DNA of 64,000 nt, taken from Antedon bifida (Eukaryota > Echinodermata > Crinoidea > Comatulida > Antedonidae). The first letter of the stretch is position 1, and each line of letters begins with the position of its first letter. Positions 37,045 to 48,000 of the stretch are shown piece by piece. Made by a program: the position numbers and the translations under genes. The notes under the pieces were generated by a model. That model was given only the letters and a program-made list of their open reading frames with translations, was not told where the DNA came from and did not search any database. The stretch is taken from the NCBI GenBank assembly GCA_963402885.1, contig OY727098.1, positions 1,669,001-1,733,000 on the forward strand. The letters are read 5' to 3'.

Positions 37045-38466
37045 CACCTATTGAGGGGACACTTTTCTGTGAAACGAATGAGGGTTATATATGTTTTAAC
37101 ATTACAGTCAATCTCTATTACGGAGACACCTCTATTGAGGGGAAACTTTTCTGTGAAACGAATGAGGGTTATATATGTTTTAACATTACAGCCAATCTCT
37201 ATTACGGAGACACCTCTATTGAGGGGAAACTTTTCTGTGAAACGAATGAGGGTTATATATGTTTTAACATTACAGCCAATCTCTATTACGGGGACACCTC
37301 TATTAAGGGGACACTTTTCTGTGAAACGAATGAGGGTTATATATGTTTTAACATTACAGCCAATCTCTATTACGGAGACACCTCTATTAAGGGGAAACTT
37401 TTCTGTGAAACGAATGAGGGTTATATATGTTTTAACATTACAGCCAATCTCTATTAAGGGGACACCTCTATTAAGGGGAAACTTTTCTGTGAAACGAATG
37501 AGGGTTATATATGTTTTAACATTACAGCCAATCTCTATTACGGGGACACCTCTATTAAGGGGACACTTTTCTGTGAAACGAATGAGGGTTATATATGTTT
37601 TAACATTACAGCCAATCTCTATTAAGGGGACACCTCTATTAAGGGGAAACTTTTCTGTGAAACGAATGAGGGTTATATAATGTTTTAAAATTACAGCCAA
37701 TCTCTATTCAGGAGACACCTCTATTAAGGGGAAACTTTTCTGTGAAACGAATGAGGGTTATATATGTTTTAACATTACAGCCAATCTCTATTCAGGAGAC
37801 ACCTCTATTAAGGGGAAACTTTTCTGTGAAACGAATGAGGGTTATATATGTTTTAACATTACAGCCAATCTCTATTACGGGGACACCTCTATTAAGGGGA
37901 CACTTTTCTGTGAAACGAATGAGGGTTATATATGTTTTAACATTACAGCCAATCTCTATTACGGGGACACCTCTATTAAGGGGACACTTTTCTGTGAAAC
38001 GAATGAGGGTTATATATGTTTTAACATTACAGCCAATCTCTATTACGGAGACACCTCTATTAAGGGGACACTTTTCTGTGAAACGAATGAGGGTTATATA
38101 TGTTTTAACATTACAGCCAATCTCTATTACGGAGACACCTCTATTAAGGGGACACTTTTCTGTGAAACGAATGAGGGTTATATATGTTTTAACATTACAG
38201 CCAATCTCTATTACGGAGACACCTCTATTAAGGGGACACTTTTCTGTGAAACGAATGAGGGTTATATATGTTTTAACATTACAGCCAATCTCTATTACGG
38301 GGACACCTCTATTAAGGGGAAACTTTTCTGTGAAACGAATGAGGGTTATATATGTTTTAACATTACAGCCAATCTCTATTACGGGGACACCTCTATTAAG
38401 GGGACACTTTTCTGTGAAACGAATGAGGGTTATATATGTTTTAACATTACAGCCAATCTCTATTAA
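37045..38466. repeat. 84-bp tandem satellite, about 17 copies
   Basis: The unit starts cacctctattaaggggac, passes through cttttctgtgaaacgaatg and gttttaacattacagccaat, and ends ctctattacgggga. Copies are nearly identical; variation is concentrated at a few sites (attgagg/attaagg, ggggaca/ggggaaa, tacgg/tcagg/taagg). The unit is 28 codons long, so open frames of 157-254 codons arise on both strands by chance; no start context, splice signal or amino-acid logic supports translation. The array ends in aaagggacactttgccggg, a single diverged copy. Confidence 0.9.
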
Positions 38467-38587
38467 AGGGACACTTTGCCGGGTTCCGAAGACGTCCCCT
38501 CACTAGGATAATAAAGTATTGTTGGGAACAAAAAATACGATTAAATCAATTGAATAGAAGGAATGATTACGATGAAGCTAACAAACT

Positions 38588-38700
38588 AGAAGTGATACTT
38601 ATAACATTGAGAAGTGATACCTATTAACATTCAGAAGTGATACTTATATCATTCAGAAGTGATACTTATAGCATTCAGAAGTGATACTTATAACATTCAT
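38588..38700. repeat. Minisatellite, about 22-bp unit, five copies
   Basis: Tandem copies of agaagtgatacttataacat with small changes, 100 bp beyond the 84-bp satellite. Confidence 0.75.
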
Positions 38701-39015
38701 GAATTGTCTTACACTTGTGCTTCGTACAAACATAACCTAATTCAGATAATGTACAAACACAAGTACACGGTATTAATCACTTTACAGATTTATGATACAG
38801 TTAAGATTGTTTCAAATTAGCACCTTATACGACTTATACCGTAAATCACACCTAAACTTCTATTTACTTGTTCTAAAAAGAGGCAATAAAAACAAAGCAA
38901 ACATTGAACGTCGTTCAGGCTTAGTTATCTACCAAAGTTAGCAAAAATTAGTCCATTAGTCCAACATAGCACGAACGATCCCTTAGCAAGTTTAAAAATG
39001 TAGGTAAATAATTTC

Positions 39016-39149
39016 TTAAGCTCTGTCTACACTATCAAACTTGTTGTGATTGCCCATATATGGATACGATGATGTCATATCACTAGCTTATTTCGCCACA
39101 TCGCACTTTTTGTTGTCAAACTAGTTTGATAAGTGTAGACATAGCTTTT
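39016..39149. mobile_element. MITE, family A
   Basis: Ends ttaagctctgtctacac and gtgtagacatagctttt. It ends about 10 bp from the apparent stop codon of the minus-strand gene at 39159. Confidence 0.75.
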
Positions 39150-39158
39150 GAAGGTCTG

Positions 39159-40631
39159 TTACAAGAAAGGCTGATATGTACCGGACGCGGCTGAACTGCA
39201 GCTATATAACCATTCACTTACGCGTTTATTCTTTGTTTTATATTCACCAGTTGGCGTGTATTTTGGTGGATCATCGAGCAAGATAACTTTAGGTTCGGAT
39301 GGAATGTTCTCTTCCTGTGGTTCCAGTGGTACTGGCTCCGGTTCTGGTTCTAGTATTTCAATCGGAGTTGGTTCCACTGGTGGTGTAATAACCTCAGGGA
39401 TTATCTGTTTCTTTTTACTTTTACCTTTCTTTCCCTTTGTGTTGCCCTTCTTCCTTTTTCCTTTTGGCGAAGGTGGCTTTGGTGAATCACTAGGAGACGA
39501 ATTTGGAGACTTTTTACGCCCAGACGGTGACCCTCTTCCAGAACCAGGAAACGATTTAGTTTTTCCTCCAGTCGGCGAAGACTTTCTTGCCGGTGAACTT
39601 TTTCGAGATGATTTTTTTCTACCACCTATAATTTTGGTACTGGTGAGGTTTTCATTGAATGTCACAGTTTTTCCTGAAGAAGATGGTCTACTTGCAGCAG
39701 CGGCTGCTGCTTCGGCAGCTGCCTTTTCTTCGGCTTGTTTTTTCAATTCTGTCTCTTTGGCCGCTCTTTCGTCCTCTTCAGCTTTCAACTTTTCTGCAAT
39801 TATCCTTAGTGCCTCTTCTCGAGCTTTTTGCTTTTCTTCGGGTGTCAATGGTGGTGGTGGGGCTGGTGGTGGTTTATCTACATATAGCTTCATCATAGTT
39901 CGATATTCGCTTTCTTTGTTTTTATCCGAGTACTTGTGTCTCAATGATAGTTCGTGGAGATTCCTCGTAGTTCCACTTCTAATCCTATGCACATGCGCAC
40001 GTATGTTTCCTGTAGATGTTTCGATTGGTCCACGTGACTTAGCAACAGCTCTTGCATCCAGACTACCATTAACGAAATATGTATCAAACTTTTCATTATT
40101 TTGAACAATCGCAGATTTACATCTGGTTTCTTTAATATTAAGTGAAGTTCTCGGGTCAAAGCAGTTTGTTTTTATCGTCCAGAGAGATTGACTCAGTTCA
40201 AACGCTGGTTGAGAAGACCAATATGAAATACTACTTGATGGTCTAGTTTTAGCTAATGACTGATTCCGACTCTTTAGAAGAGCAGTGTCATCTGCACTAT
40301 TATTTTTTTCGAATTCCTCTAGTGATTTTTCAAATAAACATTTACTAAGTTCTGTTTGAAACTGAGATTCCAAATCAATATTCTTCTTAAATCCAACGCT
40401 ACTTGGAAATGTATTTGTTCTCGTGTGCTTACCGATACACATCTGATGTGTCCATGCTTCCTTAGGCGTTCTAAAATTGTTGTCTGAACTTGAAACTCTC
40501 GCTCTATTCGGTACTGATTTAGTAAACATAACAGGCCTGTGCCTTCGTTCAGCTAACTCCTCCTGATGAAGATTACTATTTCTGCTGCGTTTGTGATACA
40601 TCTCCTTACCTTGAAGATGACAAGACAACAT
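39159..40631 (-). CDS. Unknown Pro/Ser/Lys-rich protein, mostly one exon
   Basis: An uninterrupted 490-codon frame starts at ATG 40631. The N-terminal half is ordinary mixed sequence (for example FRTPKEAWTHQMCIGKH and SISYWSSQPAFELSQSLW). From about residue 255 come PPPAPPPPLTPEEKQKAREE, an Ala/Glu/Lys coiled-coil-like stretch, a Ser/Lys/Pro basic region with repeated SSP/SPK motifs, and a Pro/Glu segment. No signal peptide or membrane helix, so intracellular; the SP-rich basic part could bind microtubules or nucleic acid, but that is a guess. A perfect donor (cgc then gtaagt) sits at 39222, so the last 20 codons to 39159 may be intron and the gene may continue leftward. The composition (SP/KK-rich) is unlike any neighbour. 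I do not recognise the family. Confidence 0.65.
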   Translation of the reverse strand: MLSCHLQGKEMYHKRSRNSNLHQEELAERRHRPVMFTKSVPNRARVSSSDNNFRTPKEAWTHQMCIGKHTRTNTFPSSVGFKKNIDLESQFQTELSKCLFEKSLEEFEKNNSADDTALLKSRNQSLAKTRPSSSISYWSSQPAFELSQSLWTIKTNCFDPRTSLNIKETRCKSAIVQNNEKFDTYFVNGSLDARAVAKSRGPIETSTGNIRAHVHRIRSGTTRNLHELSLRHKYSDKNKESEYRTMMKLYVDKPPPAPPPPLTPEEKQKAREEALRIIAEKLKAEEDERAAKETELKKQAEEKAAAEAAAAAASRPSSSGKTVTFNENLTSTKIIGGRKKSSRKSSPARKSSPTGGKTKSFPGSGRGSPSGRKKSPNSSPSDSPKPPSPKGKRKKGNTKGKKGKSKKKQIIPEVITPPVEPTPIEILEPEPEPVPLEPQEENIPSEPKVILLDDPPKYTPTGEYKTKNKRVSEWLYSCSSAASGTYQPFL

Positions 40632-41322
40632 TTTGATAATAAAAAAGCTACCGCTATTGATAATTAAGCAACACTTTTAATAGTCCTTAATTCCTTCGCC
40701 AAGTTCAGACGTAAAACGTCTGCATCAACTTTCCGCCGAATGTGTAATGTCTGTATTGTCTGCGTATTACTATTATTTACACTGACGTCATAGTAACATG
40801 AAGTGAAAATGTTTTGTACAAACAAACCAGCGCATCATGTAATCTGCTGAAGTACAATGCCAATTTGAAAACTTCAGTGACAATCAACACGTTGTCCGGT
40901 AATACTTAGTAAGACAGAAATGTGTCAATATATTTATCAAAGTATTAGGTCAAATACACCATAAAGTAATCATCTTGTCGATAGCGAATAGATTACAAAT
41001 GCCGGTATGCCAAAGCTAAAGCAGTTCGTAGACCAAAGAGTGATTGGTATAACTGTGGATAGAGAGAAGTCAAACATATTAATCAAAAGTTAATTGTTTG
41101 TATAAATATTTTCACATCGATACAAAAATATTTGGATAAAAACAATATACAAAGTATAAAAATCGATTTATTGATGTCATAATTACATTGCGTGTAACAC
41201 GCGTGTGATGTTCGTATGCGATTATCCCCGCGTGAAACAATATTCGATTTTCACCTTATTGTTCATAATAAGGAATGCATCTTTTTTTGTTTATATTACA
41301 ACAAAAATGTGATGCTTTATAT

Positions 41323-41600
41323 TAATACGACGAATAAATTAAATAACAATACGCCATGATTTAGTGTAAAATGACGACTGTCAAGCAACGATTCTTCAAG
41401 AATTTACACAAAAGTGCAAACTAGTAATTTGATGTGTTTTTGTTCAATAAATACCATTGACTAATACGACGAATAAATTAAATAATAAAAGAAATAAGCC
41501 ATGGTTTAGAATTATTGAAACAAATCGAACGACTTTCAGAAACCAATTCTTCAAGGATTGACACAAAATTGCCTACAGTATTTTATTTGTTTGGTTTGTT
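41323..41600. repeat. Diverged tandem duplication, about 137-bp unit
   Basis: Both halves contain aatacgacgaataaattaaa, a gccatg(a/g)tttag word and attcttcaag(a/g)attgaca-like words in the same order. Confidence 0.5.
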
Positions 41601-44138
41601 TGTACAAATGTGCGTCTTAGAGACTACGGCAGGTGATTCTTCAAAAGGGATTTCCAATATAAAATATTATTCAAGGAAAACACGCACATTATAATACCGA
41701 TTTTGCTCAGAAATGAAGTAATGAATGCAGGTGTAAATATTAATAATATAATTCTAATATATTTTATTAAGCTAGTGTTCTGTATGCATGCGTTTTCAAT
41801 TCAACACAATAATGTAAAAAACTAGGCCGATTAATACTGTTTAATGATGAAAGATATTCAATTTTTCTTGATTATCCATTTGTTGAGGATGTTTGTTTCC
41901 AGTCAATTATACAACAGTGGTTTGATTGTAGTTTTTAATCGAATAAAGTAAATTAAAGTAAATACAGTCACTGAATTTTACTGGGTGACATTAATTACAC
42001 TATTGTCACGTTTTGGTGGTGTCATTTGAATTGTTTCACGCAATTAAAAAAACCTGAATTATTGAAACATTTCAATAATGTATCAGTGTTAATTCAAATA
42101 CTAATGTATACATTATGCATTTAGCAAGGCATGTACTGTACGACCATGGGATTGAATCATTAACGGTAACGATTCACAATTAGTCTATTGACTTTTTAAA
42201 GACCCCCTCCCCCAGCTATTCATACACTTTTTTGTTCGAAGATACATGAAGATGTTTACATTCTATTCACTGGGGATAATCGAACGAGTCGGATTGACTG
42301 ATCAATTTACTGTATAGGCCCAAGCAGAATTAGCTTGGTACTGCAGCATTTAAGGATCTTTACCATGTCCAATACGCTTAATCGTTTCGGTAACATGGTT
42401 TAATTATAAAAATTATAGTGCATTACATGTTAACATTAGGCCTACTTATATATTAATAATTAAATAAAACACATACCGTAGTGACCATGTTATTGTATAT
42501 TGTAGGCATATATTAATCAAAATGACCGTCTCTATAACATACTACCAGCGTTGTACGTATATTACAATACCTGATCATCCTATTCTGGAGGATGTTATCT
42601 CCCTATGACTGTATAGGCCTAACTGACTACAGCAAATATTGGCATTAGGCCTATTATGATTATTTAGGGTAACGACAACAGGGCCACTACTACCTACAAG
42701 CACACGTGGTCATGGTAACGACCAAACAACTCACCTAAGCCGCCGGTAAAACTTGTGATATCGTAATAGAAGTTTTGGTATTATAGACAGCTTCAAAATA
42801 AGTCATATTTCTACTCCGACTCCGAGCATCAATTATTACGATACCGGCTGAATGCCAACTGAGCAGTTGTGTAGTTACCATCAAAACATAACAGTGCTTT
42901 TGTACAACATAAATCAATGGTACTTCACACGTAAAGTGTAAAACACAAGGTCCACCCCACAATCGTTTCCTTTTATATAGCGTATTCTTATGTAACCGAC
43001 CAAGCAGAACCGGTGCTCAGTCAGGCAGAACTCGTTCACGGGGTTCATAAAGGCATGGGATTCATTGATCGTAGACAAGATAGAGCAAAACGAAACAAAA
43101 TATTTGATGAAAACTGTGAGTTTATTTCTTTTACGTTATACCTATATTAGTGTTTGAGTGTTTTACTAAGGGTTTAATAATCACGGAGACATGCAAAGAC
43201 CTTAAATAGACTAATAGATAGGCATACAGCACACATCGTTTCGATCATCCAAACGACTTACGTCATAATGTAAACAATGTGTAAACAGGTGTAGCCTACA
43301 CTACCAGTGGAATGGTGGTGGTGTTGATTTTGATTTTAGTCAAGAAATTTGATTAAGTACATTGTCTGTATAATTTTTGTATAATGTTTTAATCGTTAAC
43401 ACGTTAACAGATATAGTTACATAAAACAACCTTTTGATGGTTACGTTACTTGATAGTGCATTAATTATACAATAAATTAAGAACAATTATAGTTGTTGAT
43501 CCAAATTGCAGTTGTATTTCTTTCAGATTGTGATTTATATTGATTATTATTTTCCTAATTTACATATCATAACTGCGACTGGCGTTCAACACAGTTATTA
43601 AAAAAAATGCACCATTGATTTTTAAATATTTCAAATAAAGTCTGCATTTATGAGACAAACATATAAATCATCTATACATCTCTACCTTACCGAGCCATAC
43701 TGCACATTCATAACAAACAATTAAGCTATCTTTATACTGTATCAACACGTAATTTATTTCAAGTAAATGTTCTTGAAACAGATATTTTCACTTTATGTTT
43801 TAACAGAGATCAAAAACAAAACCAAAACAAAACTTCAAACCGTGAACCCGGATGTTCAGTTTCATAATGTGTGCGTATTATGTCTTTCTCATTTGATAAA
43901 CATTCAAATGCACATTTGATAAGGATCATTTGTGAATTTTCAGCCATAATTCATTTTACATATTGTAAATATATATTGTAAAAAATTAAATAAAGGATGT
44001 GTTTCTGCTGCTTCACTATTCCGGAATAATTCCTAATCCCCGTTTTTTAGCAGAAAAATAAAAAGTGGAATAATTGCGCTTACAAATTGCATCTCCGCAA
44101 TAAAAGGTGAAAATAACGGAATTCAGGAATGTATGCTG

Positions 44139-44378
44139 TCATGTTTCTAGCAACAACATAAAATACCAGAGATATGCCCATATATGGACATAGTGATGTC
44201 ATATCACTACCATGTTTGGGTATATCACTACCATATTTATCAACGCGAAAATGTACAGATGTTTCTAGCAACAACATAAAATATCAGAGATATGCCCATA
44301 TATAGACATGGTGATGTCATATCACTACCATGTTTGGGTATATCACTACCATATTTATCAACGCGAAAATGTACAGAC
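44139..44378. repeat. Tandem duplication of a MITE-derived 120-bp unit
   Basis: Two nearly identical copies of atgtttctagcaacaacata ... atcaacgcgaaaatgtacag. The core (gatatgcccatatatggaca, gtgatgtcatatcactacca) is the interior of the family A MITE without its ends. Confidence 0.75.
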
Positions 44379-44926
44379 CACCTTCACAGATTCGAAAATT
44401 AAATCGAAAAACTATTACCTGTTAAAACCGTAATTTTAAGAAAAATATTCAGTTTAATTTGCCTTTTAATAAGCGAAATTTTGTTTAAAAAAATTGTATT
44501 CACGTGCGTATCTCGTGAAATATCAAATATAAATTTATATTTGTTGTCCAAATTCTACCCATACCTACACACACATACCACCAGACGAACACATAGTCAC
44601 ATTATGTTAAGCTTTCTATTGAGTATACATAATTATGATTTACTATAAATCAACAAGCAAAAAGTTTACAAAAATATATACTGTAGCGCTCGATTTAGAC
44701 AACGATTAAGTAATTACTGCAAATACTATTGTTATGCACTTTTGATAAATTAAACGGCGTTACCTTACTTTGAAAATAGTTAGTAATTATATACAACGAC
44801 GATACACAGTAGACTAAGACAATAACTTAACCAAAATGATTAACCAGGAGAGAAAAAGGAAATAGGTAGGCCATCCCTGTGTATAATAGTCACACTAGCA
44901 TGAGTAACTCCATGCACTAAGTTAGC

Positions 44927-44958
44927 CCAGGGAAGAGTAGAATTTCACTCTTCCCTGG
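44927..44958. repeat. Hairpin ccagggaagagt...actcttccctgg
   Basis: Twelve-base perfect arms around a short loop. The same arms recur at 57361-57385. Confidence 0.6.
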
Positions 44959-45093
44959 TTATCCCATTTAGTTGTTTCCTTTTTGTAGTTTTGCTGAGTG
45001 TCATAGGCGTACTATTGCAAACTACAAGGGCGATCTTCAGTCAAACAAATTCAAAATTAGCATTGTTGATATCATCTCCTAATGATAGAAGGT

Positions 45094-48000
45094 TTAAACA
45101 TCAAACATACCCTCTTCTTTACTTCTCACGTAGTATCCCCAATAACCAATGTTAAATATCATGAAGGTTAGAGGAAAGGCAAATCGGCAGAACATATCGA
45201 TCTTTTTACCAAAGAGATAACTATCCTCTTTCTTGTCGGTATGACAACAAGATCCAAGAATGGACACTTCGCCGTGTTGGTTTGCTTGTGTATCGAAAGG
45301 TGGTGAACCAGGAGGAGTCGGTGGATCGTGATAGTTTTTCCTTCGGTGGTCGTAGCGTTGACGTCCATCGTTTTCATTGTCATCAAATGTTTTATCGACT
45401 ATTGTTAGTTTTATGCAACTTTCGATTTCGGCATTATCAGATATATCGTACTAAAATTGAAAACATATTTTTAAGAATGTAAATATAGGCATAACATTAT
45501 TAACATATCATTCAGAAACGTCTAATATGATTGCTGTAAATGTAAAAGCGCCACCTATCGCTCAATGATTGCAACTTTTTATGTAGATCTATATGACAAG
45601 AAAATAATATATTGTACATTCTTTCAAACTCATCTTTAGAATTAAACATGCTAGGAAACCAAATTAGTAAACAATAATGACAAAATTGATTTTAAAAATA
45701 AACTATAAAGAATTGTGAATATCTTTAGATAATGAAATAGAATTTAATAGAAATGGCAGACTTAATTATATTGGGCATACTGTAGTTGTATGACTGAATT
45801 GTATAAATAGAGGTAGAATAGAGAACTTTTTAAGTGTATTACCACAAGAATTAACCCTTTTTGTGAAGGTGTAAAGGTTCTTTTAATTAAGCTCGATATT
45901 CTAGAGCCAGTCTAGTAATGTGGACATCGTAGGTTTTAGTTCCACCATAGTTTTTTCACAAGTATTCTCAAACGCACTAGGACGACTAGGAGGTACAATT
46001 GCTTCAAAATATCTACAAAATAATTTACCTTCGTTGGAGAGTTTGTCCATTGATTCTTCTTCTTTACTTTTGTCACAGAGAAATGATGTACAATAGCAAA
46101 TTCTAGTAAGGCGCCAATGACAAATATTAAACAGACAGCAAACCAAACGTCAATAGCCTGAAGGTGAAACAGAAATGGCAAATGGATGTACTGTTTATTT
46201 GTCGATCAATACAATAGTCTGCAGCATATGTTATTGCTTTGTAACAAATCAACTTCTTAAACACAGACAAATATGTTTCAAATAATATTCTTTCAGTTTT
46301 TACACAAATATGATTTTATAACCATTAATGCTTTCCTACTATGAGAATATGAAAGTTATATAGAAATTATATCAGAAATAAATAATATTCAGCATATTTG
46401 GTAGTGAGCTGTAGCTTGGTGGTTAACGTGCTTTTCTTCCAATCCCAAAGTCCAGGGTTCAATCCTGACCTAGTGCCAGGGTTGTAACTCTCAACCCCAC
46501 TCCCTAAGCCTCAAATGAGACTTAGATACATTTTTAAATAGTTTAGCGATACTGGAATTGGCGGTTACTCGCTGTTGGATGCGTATGGACAAAAATAAAT
46601 CACTTGATACGATATACAAAATCAGTATTACTTTTATTAATTAATTATTGCAAACATCTGCTCCATACCAAGTATCCTATATATTTAAGCATAGTTTGTG
46701 AATTTTGTTTTTTCTATTTCTGTTTGTACGTTTGTTGATATGGATGAAATTTCCATAAATAAAAGAAATTGAATTGAATTAATTCAGCCACCTTTTCTGT
46801 TTCTTATGTATTATTTTGCAGTACTTACTTTAACGTATGATACATGCGGGAGGTCCTCTCGCACTCCATTGGTAGCCGTGATCATCGTAAGGACTGTTGT
46901 CACACCCAATGCAACACGTGCTGGTGAACTCTTGATCTCAATCCAGAATGACACCCATGACATAACAACAAGTAGAATGCTAGGGATATATGTCTGCAGT
47001 AAATAATACCCTATGTTCCTACTAAACAGATATTCAACTACGATACAGGAGTATGCACCTATAAACATAATGAGAACAACAATATTACTCATCAATGTAA
47101 ATGTTTTTTAAGATAAAAGTCAAACAGGATAAAGGAAAGGTAAATTTCCAGTTTATGGACCAATAATAATCTTGAATTGCTTATAATTATTTCAACGAAA
47201 ATCAAATCGAGCAGATTTTATTTCAGTTTAAAGAAATTGTATCCAGTATTAAAATGCTCCATTTAAAAAGAGTATTATATACTTATATCAATGTCGTCTT
47301 CTTTAAATCAAGACTAGTTAATGCACATTATTATTATAGTTAAATTAATAAATCGCAACAACCATCCGTCTCCTTTAAGAGTATAGTCTCCTTTAAGAGA
47401 TTTAGATTAAATCTAGTCTACAATTAATTTTTGTATTTCCCCTTGAGTACAAATTCTCATTAAGTACCAATTGGCAAGTTGGTAACTAATTAGTCTAAAT
47501 TAAATTCTGTATTAGATTAAACTGTTAATTATTTCAATCGAACTATTTAGTGTACACTAAGTTTAGAAACAATTACATTCTTAATTGATTAGGTAGTGTC
47601 TTTCTATAACATAGTTAGGTCATAATGATACGTGTACCATATCTTTGCTTCTAACCTCACCCGATTATCTGTACTGTATCTCGCATTTAAAGTAATACAG
47701 TGTAACGAATGTATCACATGTAGCACCAAGATTAAGGTTAGGTTAGGCTTATGGCATATCATACAGGCGTCATATATGATACAGTATGAATCAGTATCAA
47801 AGAATTTGCCTTGATACTGTAAGAAAGTAATGAGAATCGTCTACCCAACCCTTAAAACAACGTCACTGATTACCTGTCTTTAATACTTTATTACACGTTC
47901 CAATATGAATACCAGATATATCATACTGAGGTAACTTCATGTGATTGCCATGGAATTCAGCAGGTTCGTCGTCTACCCATCGATACTGTAGTTCATCTTC

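Larger units (their letters stand above)
40632..45093. other. Intergenic DNA
   Basis: No coding exon is supported. It includes a diverged tandem duplication at 41323-41600, a shared hairpin at 44927-44958 and two 120-bp copies of a family A interior at 44139-44378. Confidence 0.5.

Noticed and set aside
37017-38506. Frames of 157-254 codons on both strands in the 84-bp satellite
   Set aside because: Explained by a unit length divisible by three; composition is meaningless and both strands are equally open.
39256-40104. 282-codon plus-strand frame opposite the Pro/Ser/Lys gene
   Set aside because: Antisense shadow of a skewed coding exon; hydrophobic runs only mirror Lys/Glu/Ser codons.
43056-43115. 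Possible first exon (ATG GGA TTC ATT GAT ... gtgagt)
   Set aside because: Only 20 codons, no signal peptide and no following exon found on the plus strand.
45901-46028. Extension of the M3 exon of the channel, ending at a stop at 45901
   Set aside because: The gtaaat donor at 46028 joins in phase 0 to the M4 exon at 45450; the extension has no family similarity.
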